Source: Ardenticatenaceae bacterium | Lineage (GTDB): Bacteria; Chloroflexota; Anaerolineae; Promineifilales; Promineifilaceae | Reading direction: 5' to 3' | NCBI GenBank assembly: GCA_020634415.1 | Contig: JACKBT010000058.1 | Coordinates: 1 to 24,542, forward strand | Length of the DNA: 24,542 bases | In this document: piece after piece, positions 18,585 to 24,542 of the stretch | Numbering within the stretch: position 1 is the stretch's first letter | Layout: each line of letters opens with the position of its first letter | Position numbers and translations under genes: made by a program | The notes under the pieces: generated by a model | Seen by the model: the letters and a program-made list of their open reading frames with translations, nothing else | What the model was told of the DNA's origin: nothing | Database searches by the model: none

Positions 18585-18602
18585 ATCGTTTTAGCCTCTG
18601 CT

Positions 18603-18941
18603 TTAATAACCCATGCCTTGTAGTGGTTGCGACCGACGACCAGCATGGTACTCAGCCCCAACCTTATCTGTGAGCCGCCACAAGTAATACTCATCATACG
18701 AGCCACCAAAGCCGACCAGGAACTCGTAAATGGATCGGTAGAGATAATATGTCTGACATTCGGGACATTGTAAAAGCCGCAAGCTGGATCGAAACTCACG
18801 GGCAATCTTTAATTGGCTGGCCGCTTCAGGCAGTTCATTATCCTCTTCGCTGGCATGGACATGCTCTATGGCGTACTCCTTATCGCGGAGTTGGGAGCAG
18901 ATTGGACAAGTGAGATGTCGGGTCTCTGGTATCGTCGTCAT
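18603..18941 (-). CDS. Small protein with two CPxC motifs, unknown
   Basis: 112 residues from the ATG at 18941 (an alternative GTG lies at 18995 but has its AAGGAG abutting the start). CPICSQ at about 11-16 and CPECQTYY at about 59-66 could form one zinc ribbon; a Tyr-rich segment (YLYRSIYEFLVGFGGSYDEY) follows. Family not recognised. It lies 18 bases upstream of the MazF-like toxin on the same strand, so the two are probably co-transcribed. Antitoxin is only a possibility from position, as the CxxC pair is not typical of MazE. Confidence 0.65.
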   Translation of the reverse strand: MTTIPETRHLTCPICSQLRDKEYAIEHVHASEEDNELPEAASQLKIAREFRSSLRLLQCPECQTYYLYRSIYEFLVGFGGSYDEYYLWRLTDKVGAEYHAGRRSQPLQGMGY

Positions 18942-18991
18942 AATCTTATTTTTGAGGAATTGGGTAGTAAGAACGGCCGTTCCCCACCCCA

Positions 18992-19834
18992 TCACTCCTT
19001 AAAATAAACAATCTGGCTGGACGTTGCCAGCAGGTCGCCCTCTGGCGACCATACTTCGGCCGTCTGGTCGAAGTAGTTATTGTAAAAACGATTGGCGCGA
19101 GCATGGCCCAAAACCGCCCTTTCTCCCACCACCGCCAGGGCCGCCGCATCCGCATGAAAGTGCAGGGTAAACGAAACCGTGCCCACCGGCACAAATTGCT
19201 GGCGGCGCACGTAAATGCGGGGAAAGAAGGTGTCGGCAATGGCCGTGAGGGACAAGAAATCCAGCGAGCGGCGGGGTTCGTCACGAATCCACAAGAGGCT
19301 CACAGAATCCACCAGCGTTTGGGGGTCGGCAATGGGGACGAGCGGGGTCATTCCCCCTTGAATGAGGCGCAAATCATACTGATTTACCCAGGCAGGAAAA
19401 CCAGCACGGGCCAGGCTGGCTACGTCTTGGGCCGCTGGCACAGCGGGGAAGGGCAGTTCGGTGGCGGCCCAGGTGTGGCGGCGGTTGGCGCAAACGGCCG
19501 TTGCCGTGGCCGCTACCTGTCCTTGCTGTTCCAATTCAACGTACCAATGCTGTGTGGAGCGGTTGGTGCGTACTGGTTTGGCCTGGATGTGGAAACGGCC
19601 GTCGGCCACCGGCGCGGCATAATTGACGGTGAGCGACAACGGATCGCCCTGCCGCTGTGGATGAATCAAAATAGCCTTGAGCAAAGTCGCCGCCGTGATG
19701 CCGCCAAATGGCCCCACCATGTTGGCATAGTGCGGGGAAGTATGCCCCTCATAGCTGTCGGCTGTGCCAGTAAGTTGGACGGCCTGATCAAAAGGATGCG
19801 TATTTGTGTTATCAGTCATATCAAATCTACTCAT
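18992..19834 (-). CDS. Acyl-CoA thioesterase-like (TesB/4HBT_3-type hotdog) protein
   Basis: 280 residues. Two hotdog halves: about 20-130 contains SPHYANMVGPFGGITAATLL, with GGITA on the central helix, and TNRSTQHWYVELEQQGQVAA. About 150-280 contains ESF-like SLDFLSLTAIADTFFPRI and GHARANRFYNNYFDQTAEVW ending TSSQIVYFKE. These fit PF13622 thioesterase-like proteins that hydrolyse or bind acyl-CoA. The start is ATG 19834; a second ATG at 19819 is as plausible because neither has a clear ribosome site. Its stop sits next to the longer, unlikely GTG start of the next gene. Substrate unknown. Confidence 0.8.
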   Translation of the reverse strand: MSRFDMTDNTNTHPFDQAVQLTGTADSYEGHTSPHYANMVGPFGGITAATLLKAILIHPQRQGDPLSLTVNYAAPVADGRFHIQAKPVRTNRSTQHWYVELEQQGQVAATATAVCANRRHTWAATELPFPAVPAAQDVASLARAGFPAWVNQYDLRLIQGGMTPLVPIADPQTLVDSVSLLWIRDEPRRSLDFLSLTAIADTFFPRIYVRRQQFVPVGTVSFTLHFHADAAALAVVGERAVLGHARANRFYNNYFDQTAEVWSPEGDLLATSSQIVYFKE

Positions 19835-19883
19835 TTAGCTCGGAAGCTTAACACATTCAACAGCATCGCTGTAGCTTAGTTTC

Positions 19884-19925
19884 CTGGAGTTCCCCTGAGT
19901 TCCCGCAGATTCCCTGAGTTCCCTC
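19884..19925 (+). repeat. Imperfect decamer repeat in divergent promoter region
   Basis: Units CTGGAGTTCC, CCTGAGTTCC, CGCAGATTCC and CTGAGTTCC run in tandem between the thioesterase-like gene (minus) and the lipoprotein gene (plus). It may hold binding sites, or be a decayed simple repeat. No open frame. Confidence 0.55.
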
Positions 19926-19971
19926 CATACAATGGAGACGGCCGTTCATTCGTGGCATAATAGGTGCCTTA

Positions 19972-20517
19972 ATGATACATTCCAAATGGCTTTTCACGTT
20001 TATCTTGGCGCTGGGTTTAACTGGCTGTTTTGCTGTCAATCCACCTGAGCGCATCTCGGAGATGCGCTATCCGGTAGGGCCGTATGAAGTGGTGGAGACG
20101 ATTGATAAGGAAGACGGCTTTCCTGACTATGTGTTTGAGCGGGTGATTGTGGTGCAAGACGGCCGTTCCACCACCACCATCGGCACGTACCGAGACGAAT
20201 CAGAGGCAGGCATCACCGTTTTGCCCGCACTGGTAGAGGGCTGGCTCGTCATTTACAGCAGTTCCCATCTCTTTTTGTGGCGGCCGGATGAAGAAGTGCG
20301 CCATTTTGATGTGTATGAGGCGGCGGGTTGGCTGGAATATGCGGAACGGTTTCAGCCAGGACTGAACGGCCATTATGATTATCGTGCGGCGGGTTTTTGG
20401 GTGGAAAACGGCCGTTGGTTCATCGAATATGAATGCACATATTGCCAGGCCAACACGCCCGCCTCGCTGCTCTTTTCGTCAGATAATGCGGGCGAAACGT
20501 ATATGTTGGAAAAGTAG
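19972..20517 (+). CDS. Putative lipoprotein, function unknown
   Basis: 181 residues. Signal peptide MIHSKWLFTFILALGLTGC, with lipobox LTGC at 16-19 (Cys19 would be lipid-modified). The mature part is an all-beta-looking globular domain rich in aromatic and acidic residues; its second half has GWLEYAERFQPGLNGHYDYR and a CTYC pair at about 156-159. AGGTG lies 5 bases before the ATG. No family recognised. It carries GGCCGTT-type palindrome copies encoding D-G-R and N-G-R. Downstream lies foldback repeat B. Confidence 0.75.
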   Translation: MIHSKWLFTFILALGLTGCFAVNPPERISEMRYPVGPYEVVETIDKEDGFPDYVFERVIVVQDGRSTTTIGTYRDESEAGITVLPALVEGWLVIYSSSHLFLWRPDEEVRHFDVYEAAGWLEYAERFQPGLNGHYDYRAAGFWVENGRWFIEYECTYCQANTPASLLFSSDNAGETYMLEK

Positions 20518-20545
20518 GGTCGAGGCGTTGCAGATTAAAAAATAA

Positions 20546-20618
20546 ATCGGGTAACGAGTAGGACGATTTTGTAAATCGTCCGAGCGATTTGCAAAATCGC
20601 TCCACTTCGTCACCCGAT
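20546..20618 (+). repeat. Cloverleaf-like intergenic foldback repeat B
   Basis: Outer arms 20546-20559 and 20604-20618 pair (ATCGGGT/ACCCGAT with one base difference and one bulge). Inside are two perfect 9-bp hairpins: 20561-20569 with 20573-20581 (loop TGT), and 20582-20590 with 20594-20602 (loop GCA). Their stems are near copies of one another (GGACGATTT and GAGCGATTT). It lies between the lipoprotein stop and the next gene. Confidence 0.88.
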
Positions 20619-20654
20619 CAGGAGTAGAGATAAAACTTTGGAGGAAACGGCCGT

Positions 20655-21203
20655 ATGCAAACCCCCTTCGCCTGGATAACCCCAGCCAAACAAAAACCCG
20701 TCTTCATTTACCTCGTGGCTCTGACCCTGGCTGTCATGGGCTGCTTGCAGCTATTGGGCCAGCCCCTGGCCACAGAGGCCGCGCCCGGCGGCATCATCTC
20801 CTACGAATTCGCGGGCGATTTGCCCACCGCTCGCGCCATCCTTGACTCTTGGGGAGCCAAAGGGCAAGTTTCTGCCGGGCTGAATTTAGGGCTAGATTTT
20901 CTCTTCCTGTTGGCGTATGCGGGCAGCATTGGTTTGGGCTGTGTGCGGGTGGCCCGGAAACTGCCGCCGGGTGGTCTGGCGCACAAAATCGGCATCGGGC
21001 TGGCCTGGGGGCTGCCCCTCGCCGCCTTGCTCGATGGCCTGGAAAACTACGCCTTAATCCGGCTGCTGTTGGGGTCGGAATTGGCCTTATGGCCGACTGT
21101 GGCTTACTGGTGTGCCATTCCCAAGTTCACGCTGGTGGGGCTGGGTTTGCTTTTTGTCCTGATTGGTGGGGTGGCGGGGCTGCTGCGGCGAGGGAGGGGG
21201 TGA
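20655..21203 (+). CDS. Integral membrane protein with about four TM segments
   Basis: 182 residues. Membrane segments at about 16-35 (VFIYLVALTLAVMGCLQLL), 77-97 (LGLDFLFLLAYAGSIGLGC), 112-130 (IGLAWGLPLAALLDGLENY) and 153-174 (FTLVGLGLLFVLIGGVAGLL). An extracytoplasmic stretch at 37-72 contains EFAGDLPTARAILDSWGA. Family not certain; no enzyme or transporter motif is seen. A GGAGG lies 10 bases before the ATG, and the spacer itself contains AACGGCCGT. It is downstream of, but probably not co-transcribed with, the lipoprotein gene, since the foldback repeat lies between. Confidence 0.8.
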   Translation: MQTPFAWITPAKQKPVFIYLVALTLAVMGCLQLLGQPLATEAAPGGIISYEFAGDLPTARAILDSWGAKGQVSAGLNLGLDFLFLLAYAGSIGLGCVRVARKLPPGGLAHKIGIGLAWGLPLAALLDGLENYALIRLLLGSELALWPTVAYWCAIPKFTLVGLGLLFVLIGGVAGLLRRGRG

Positions 21204-21204
21204 A

Positions 21205-21225
21205 AGGGGAACGGCCGTTACCCCT
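21205..21225. repeat. Palindrome AACGGCCGTT extended into a convergent hairpin
   Basis: AGGGG, AACGGCCGTT and ACCCCT give a near-perfect inverted repeat with one bulge. It lies between the convergent stops at 21203 and 21237, where a bidirectional transcription stop would be expected. No U-tract on either side. Confidence 0.6.
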
Positions 21226-21236
21226 CTACCTGACAT

Positions 21237-22382
21237 CTAACTGCCCCGTCCCACCTCATCATACACCAACGCCGTCTCCGTCGCCGTCTTCTCCCACGAG
21301 AACTTGGCCGCTTGCGCCAGCCCCTTTTGGCGCAGTTCGGCGGCTAGATTCTCCTGCACGATGGTGGCAATAATCGCCCCCGCCATCTCCCGCGGGGCAT
21401 CGGGATCAACGGCAAAACCGGCATCGCCGATGACTTCGATGAGTGATCCGCTGTCGCTGGCAACCACAGGTGTGCCGCAGGCCATCGCCTCCAACGGCGG
21501 CAGCCCAAAGCCTTCATAACGACTGGGGAAAACAAAAGTTTCCGCATTGCGATACAACACGGGCTTGTCGGCCTCATCCACAAAACCAATCCAGCGCACA
21601 TACGGTTCCAGCCCCAACCGCTCAATATACCCCTCATAATCAGGAAAAGTGTCCGTCACTTGCGTCGGTTTGCGGCCCGCCAGCACCAGCGGGTACTCCG
21701 ACTTCAAGGCTTTGGCGACGTAGGTGTAGGCGTGCAGCAAATTCATCACATTTTTGTGGATCTCGTAGCCACCCAGGTACAGCACGTAAAAATCGGGCAG
21801 ATCGTATTTACGGAGAACGGCCGTATCCACCAACGAATTCTCTCGCGGCCCATAATCAGGGCTGGTGGCCAGGTAGATGGCCGTGATGTCCGTCTCAGCG
21901 ATGCCCAAATGATCCACGATATCCAGCTTGCTGGAAAAAGAGTCGGTGATAATGTGATTGGAACCTCTAGCACTGGCCGTCACCAAAGCATTGTAAAGCC
22001 GCGCCCCCAAACTGCGCCGATACTCCGGCACATGCAGTGTGGTAATGTCATGCACCGTCACCACCAGCGGCACAGGCGAGCGCAGCGGCGATCCCCAATA
22101 GGGTACATGGGCCAAATCCGCCCCCACCGCCGCACAAGCGCGGGGAAAATCCCGCTGCTCAAACAGCACCTTGCCCACATGCCCCGGCCGCAGCGGCACA
22201 ATCTTGACTTTGACGCTGGGGGGAACGGCTTCTGGCTCTGGCTCGCCCGCTATTTGGGGGTAGATCAGAGTGATGTCCAGATCGCTGATGAGGCGGTTGA
22301 GGTGGTAGATGAGTTGGCGTGTGTATTGGCCGCTGCCGGTAAACGGCCGATTCCAAAAATACCCATTAATCGCTATGTGCAT
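21237..22382 (-). CDS. Glycosyltransferase family 4 (mannosyltransferase-like)
   Basis: 381 residues. N-terminal domain MHIAINGYFWNRPFTGSGQY (glycine-rich loop) and VTVHDITTLHVPEY. C-terminal GT-B domain: VLYLGGYEIHKNVMNLLHAY (binding Lys), RWIGFVDEADKPVLYRNAET, VFPSRYEGFGLPPLEAMACG (EX7E motif) and TPVVASDSGSLIEVIGDAGF. The ATG at 22382 has a weak GAG upstream. It lies apart from the main glycan cluster. Its 5' side is bordered by foldback repeat C, and its 3' end faces the membrane-protein gene. Donor and acceptor unknown. Confidence 0.93.
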   Translation of the reverse strand: MHIAINGYFWNRPFTGSGQYTRQLIYHLNRLISDLDITLIYPQIAGEPEPEAVPPSVKVKIVPLRPGHVGKVLFEQRDFPRACAAVGADLAHVPYWGSPLRSPVPLVVTVHDITTLHVPEYRRSLGARLYNALVTASARGSNHIITDSFSSKLDIVDHLGIAETDITAIYLATSPDYGPRENSLVDTAVLRKYDLPDFYVLYLGGYEIHKNVMNLLHAYTYVAKALKSEYPLVLAGRKPTQVTDTFPDYEGYIERLGLEPYVRWIGFVDEADKPVLYRNAETFVFPSRYEGFGLPPLEAMACGTPVVASDSGSLIEVIGDAGFAVDPDAPREMAGAIIATIVQENLAAELRQKGLAQAAKFSWEKTATETALVYDEVGRGS

Positions 22383-22405
22383 ACGAACTCACTGCCTCAT
22401 ATCTT

Positions 22406-22516
22406 GGCGAATAAATTCGCAGCAACGACTGCAAAGCCCGAATGGGCCGCCCGCCTACGCGGGCTAAGTCGGCGAAGGCCGACTTCGTAGTCGTCGCTGC
22501 GGTTTCAACCGCCCGA
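22406..22516 (+). repeat. Cloverleaf-like intergenic foldback repeat C
   Basis: Outer arms 22418-22430 and 22489-22501 pair over 13 bases with one mismatch. Inside are three hairpins: GCCC/GGGC (22436-22439 with 22444-22447), GCCCGC/GCGGGC (22449-22454 with 22459-22464) and AAGTCGGC/GCCGACTT (22466-22473 with 22478-22485). A palindrome GCGAAT..ATTCGC (22407-22420) precedes it. It lies just upstream of the GT4 start. The sequence differs from repeats A and B but the layout is the same. Confidence 0.85.
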
Positions 22517-22524
22517 AACAGAAC

Positions 22525-22761
22525 TTACTGTCTCATTATCGGCGGCATAAGGTAATGGTCATGGTAACAGGTTTCCCTGCCAGCACCAATGGTAGCCAAA
22601 GTAGGGCATCTTGCCACTTTTGCGCCAACGGTAAGTTGTTTTGTGCGAACCAGATGGGCTTCATTTCGGCCGTTTCCACATCCTCCCCCGCCCCAAAGCC
22701 TCGCTTCTTCAAACCAAGCAACACGCAACCCCTCGTACCACAATGCACAACGTTCGCTCAT
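22525..22761 (-). pseudogene. Possible degraded gene fragment, split over frames
   Basis: Minus-strand coding-like sequence that changes frame. One frame reads ERCALWYEGLRVAWFEEARL, the other continues GFGAGEDVETAEMKPIWFAQ. Neither has a ribosome site, and no full gene can be assembled. The N-terminal pattern vaguely resembles zinc-type medium-chain dehydrogenases (ALWYEG...VAW), but this is a guess. The stretch between it and the GT4 holds repeat C. It may be simply non-coding. Confidence 0.2.
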
Positions 22762-22781
22762 TCATCGCTAACAAGACTACC

Positions 22782-22831
22782 ACGGATGGAGAAAAGAACG
22801 GATTTCTTCATCCGCTTATTTCTTCATCCGT
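22782..22831 (-). repeat. Inverted repeat at the 3' end of the CYTH gene
   Basis: Arms ACGGATG... (22782-22803) and its imperfect reverse complement (22810-22831) pair over about 22 bases with four mismatches. The right arm overlaps the stop of the CYTH-domain gene (22826-22824). On the minus strand a U-rich run TTCTTTTCT follows an inner CGGAT/ATCCG stem, so it could terminate that transcript weakly. Confidence 0.45.
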
Positions 22832-23432
22832 TGTAGTCACCCAGCACCGCTGCCACCGACACATCCACATCGGCAAAATTGGCAAAGGTAATATCATCAA
22901 AAGGCAGGTTATAATGCGCTTTAAGGTCAGCCATAATCGCTAGGTAATTGGTAACGAGCCGTTTATCCCAGTCCAGGTCGAGGGTGGCAACGGCCGTTTT
23001 AATCCCCGCCTCACTCCCCTCCAACTCCATAAAATTGCCAAACGGCATCTCATCCAGCACCACCTCCACGCCATCTAACCGAAACGTCTCGCGGTACTTC
23101 TCATACACCTGCACCGGCGCAAAACCGAGACGCTGGAAAATGAGAACGGCCGTATCAAAATCCCCCACCTCCATCTCCAACTCCTCCCGCACCTTCACCT
23201 CACTCACCACACCCGCCGGGCCAGGCGCTTTGAAGGTAACGCGAACAGCCGTATCCTGCCGCACCCGCAGCAACTGCCACTTCTTCAGCAAAGCGTCATC
23301 AGCCGTATCCAGCCGCACATTCCGCTCATACACCCGCGCCTTCGCCAACACCGCCCCCACCCCCAACAGCCGCCCCCGCCATTGGGCCAGATCATCCACC
23401 AAAAACTTAACCTCAACTTCCAGATTGTCCAT
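22824..23432 (-). CDS. cyaB: CYTH-domain protein, class IV adenylate cyclase-like
   Basis: 202 residues. The ExExK motif is EVEVK at 5-9, followed by LLRVRQD, VRVTFKAPGP, YEKYRETFRLD, VVLDEMPFGNFMELEG and KRLVTNY. These give the triphosphate tunnel fold of CYTH proteins (CyaB adenylyl cyclase / thiamine-triphosphatase superfamily); which activity it has is unclear, and cyclase function is uncertain for many bacterial members. ATG 23432, with only GGA nearby. The gap to the upstream carrier-protein gene is filled by heptad array D3. It may be co-transcribed with the carboxylase genes. The C-terminus (FADVDVSVAAVLGDYNG) is longer than in the core family. Confidence 0.85.
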   Translation of the reverse strand: MDNLEVEVKFLVDDLAQWRGRLLGVGAVLAKARVYERNVRLDTADDALLKKWQLLRVRQDTAVRVTFKAPGPAGVVSEVKVREELEMEVGDFDTAVLIFQRLGFAPVQVYEKYRETFRLDGVEVVLDEMPFGNFMELEGSEAGIKTAVATLDLDWDKRLVTNYLAIMADLKAHYNLPFDDITFANFADVDVSVAAVLGDYNG

Positions 23433-23435
23433 TTT

Positions 23436-23498
23436 CCGTAATCCGTTATCCGTAATCGGTAATCCGATTACCGATTACCGTTCACCGATTACCGACAA
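23436..23498 (+). repeat. Heptad foldback array D3
   Basis: Nine contiguous 7-base units: CCGTAAT, CCGTTAT, CCGTAAT, CGGTAAT, CCGATTA, CCGATTA, CCGTTCA, CCGATTA, CCGACAA. The first four carry GTAAT, the rest its reverse complement ATTAC in phase (23457-23463 with 23467-23473, etc.). It fills the gap between the CYTH-gene ATG and the carrier-protein stop. Confidence 0.9.
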
Positions 23499-23502
23499 CC
23501 AT

Positions 23503-24006
23503 TCACTCATCCCCAATCACCACCAAAACCTGCCCCTTCTCCACACTCGCCCCAGGCTGCACCGACACCCGCAGCACCATCCCATCACGCGGCGCAGACA
23601 GTTCATTCTCCATCTTCATAGATTCCAGAATAACCACCTTCTGCCCTTTCTGCACAGCATCCCCCTCCTTCACCGACACCGCAATGATAATGCCCGGCAT
23701 CGGTGAGTTCACCGTCGCTTCACCCGTCACAGCAACGGCCGTTCCCCGCGCCTGCGACAACCGATGCGAACGCTCATCCTGCACCTTCACCGCATACACC
23801 TCCCCCTGAATCAACACCTCCCACATATCCTCCCGCTCCTCCACAAACGCCTCCAACGAGCGATTATTCAACAACAGCGAAGCCACCCCCGCCTCCATCA
23901 TCTGATGAAAATCAATCTCATACGGCTCCCCATTCACCATAATCCGATCATCATGATCAATCTCAATCACATACTCTTCGTCATGTACTGTGGCAAAATA
24001 TTTCAT
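23503..24006 (-). CDS. Biotin carboxyl carrier protein of an acyl-CoA carboxylase
   Basis: 167 residues. Carries the biotin that biotin carboxylase carboxylates and passes to the carboxyltransferase of acetyl- or propionyl-CoA carboxylase. The biotinyl domain is at the C-terminus (about 98-167): SPMPGIIIAVSVKEGDAVQK, then ESMKMENEL, with Lys131 as biotin site. The N-terminal 90 residues resemble the linker/BT-like region of propionyl-CoA carboxylase subunits rather than the Pro/Ala-rich linker of AccB. No ribosome site is evident at the ATG (24006). It follows the biotin carboxylase gene by 41 bp. Which acyl-CoA it serves is unclear without the carboxyltransferase genes. Confidence 0.92.
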   Translation of the reverse strand: MKYFATVHDEEYVIEIDHDDRIMVNGEPYEIDFHQMMEAGVASLLLNNRSLEAFVEEREDMWEVLIQGEVYAVKVQDERSHRLSQARGTAVAVTGEATVNSPMPGIIIAVSVKEGDAVQKGQKVVILESMKMENELSAPRDGMVLRVSVQPGASVEKGQVLVVIGDE

Positions 24007-24016
24007 AGTTTAAAGA

Positions 24017-24040
24017 GTCATTACGTCATGACGTAATGAC
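24017..24040. repeat. Perfect 24-bp palindrome D4
   Basis: A perfect inverted repeat centred at 24028/24029, between the biotin carboxylase stop (24048) and the carrier-protein ATG (24006). Its core CATTACG/CGTAATG matches units of array D1. It forms a compact hairpin and nearly fills the gap. Confidence 0.85.
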
Positions 24041-24047
24041 ATAATTA

Positions 24048-24542
24048 TTAACGGCGCAGCCGCTCCCACCGCGAATACCACTTCCAATTACTCGTATCCC
24101 GCTCACCCGGAGCCACAATCTGGCTGGCATGTTGACTCTGCTGATGCGCCACCAATGTCGCCAAAATCGCCGCCTCCATCGTATCCGGCGCTTCACGGTC
24201 ACTCATACTAAAGCGATCCTCCACAAACTTCGTATCAAACTGCCCCGTCAAAAAGCGATGACTGTCCATCATATGCTGGTGAAACGGAATATTCGTCTTC
24301 ACCCCCATAATCCGATACTCCTCCAACGCCCGCCGCATCCGCAGCACCGCCTCCCCCCGCGTCTCCCCATAACAGATCAGCTTACTAATCATCGAATCAT
24401 AATACGGCGTAATCTCATAACCAGGAAACACCCCCGTATCCACCCGCACCCCCGGCCCAGTCGGCAACCGGCTGGCCGTCACCGTACCCGTCGAAGGCAA
24501 GAAATTGTTATACGGATCCTCCGCATTAATGCGACACTCAAT
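24048..24542 (-). CDS. accC: Biotin carboxylase, C-terminal part, runs off right edge
   Basis: ATP-dependent carboxylation of biotin on the carrier protein. About 164 codons are present. The frame is open to the right edge and begins [19 protein letters not shown] (INAEDP is the family signature), continuing [18 protein letters not shown] (the YYD..I.KL.C.G motif) and [17 protein letters not shown], then the family-typical C-terminal end. The C-terminal tail ([14 protein letters not shown]) is basic and variable. Separate carboxylase and carrier genes indicate a split complex, unlike a fused subunit. The start is outside the window. Confidence 0.95.
   Translation of the reverse strand: MECRINAEDPYNNFLPSTGTVTASRLPTGPGVRVDTGVFPGYEITPYYDSMISKLICYGETRGEAVLRMRRALEEYRIMGVKTNIPFHQHMMDSHRFLTGQFDTKFVEDRFSMSDREAPDTMEAAILATLVAHQQSQHASQIVAPGERDTSNWKWYSRWERLRR

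Noticed and set aside
18942..18995. Longer start (GTG 18995) for the CxxC protein
   Set aside because: The AAGGAG abuts that GTG with no spacing, and the extra residues look unlike the rest; the ATG at 18941 is preferred.
22406..22516. Cloverleaf-like repeats as tRNA genes
   Set aside because: Arms, loops and lengths do not match tRNA; there is no anticodon arm, T-loop sequence or CCA position.
22555..22836. Plus-strand frame of 93 codons in the gap before the CYTH gene
   Set aside because: No ribosome site, no motif, and it overlaps the 3' end of the CYTH gene in antisense.

Overview
The window is a moderately GC-rich bacterial chromosome segment. The gene repertoire and general style (rich surface-glycan glycosyltransferase/methyltransferase content, secreted repeat proteins, MacB/FtsX-type ABC pair, split acyl-CoA carboxylase subunits) suggest a Chloroflexota (Anaerolineae-like) organism. 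This assignment is inferred from overall appearance; there is no rRNA or other phylogenetic marker here. No tRNA, rRNA, insertion sequence, CRISPR array or phage gene was recognised.

Layout, left to right (most genes are on the minus strand). 1-2374: sulfate activation, with a bifunctional ATP sulfurylase/APS kinase followed by a second, stand-alone APS kinase running off the left edge. 2400-4448: a lipoprotein and a secreted four-repeat surface protein, each followed by a strong intrinsic terminator. 4547-8101: an operon of carbamoyltransferase, methyltransferase and flippase-like membrane protein behind a good sigma70-type promoter. 8236-8353: a LamG-domain remnant. 8354-15119: a polysaccharide/glycan cluster (a glycosyltransferase, GDP-L-fucose synthase, a GT2, another GT4, three methyltransferases including one FkbM type). 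15244-16107: an atypical SDR on the plus strand. 16112-18007: ABC ATPase plus FtsX/MacB-like permease. 18141-19834: a MazF/PemK-like toxin, a small CxxC/CxxC protein and a thioesterase-like protein. 19972-21203: a lipoprotein and a four-TM membrane protein on the plus strand. 21237-22382: another GT4. 22824-24542: a CYTH/CyaB-like protein, a biotin carboxyl carrier protein and the C-terminal part of biotin carboxylase.

Functionally, the left two thirds look devoted to the cell surface: PAPS supply, GDP-fucose supply, glycosyl transfer, O-methylation and O-carbamoylation of a surface glycan, and a secreted repeat protein that may be its carrier or neighbour. No sulfotransferase lies in the window, so the link from PAPS to glycan sulfation is inference.

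The most unusual signal is not a gene. (1) The palindrome AACGGCCGTT occurs at least 19 times exactly, and its core ACGGCCGT about 36 times, in and between genes, against about 0.02 and 0.4 expected in random sequence: a HIP1-like highly iterated palindrome with a sequence different from cyanobacterial HIP1. It leaves an amino-acid footprint (T-A-V, N/D-G-R, R-P) in unrelated proteins. (2) Several gene junctions are filled by arrays of 7-bp units that reverse strand at their midpoint and so form hairpins. (3) Three other junctions carry unrelated sequences that share one architecture: an outer stem enclosing two or three inner hairpins. Together these suggest that this genome's intergenic spaces are populated by several families of small foldback repeats.
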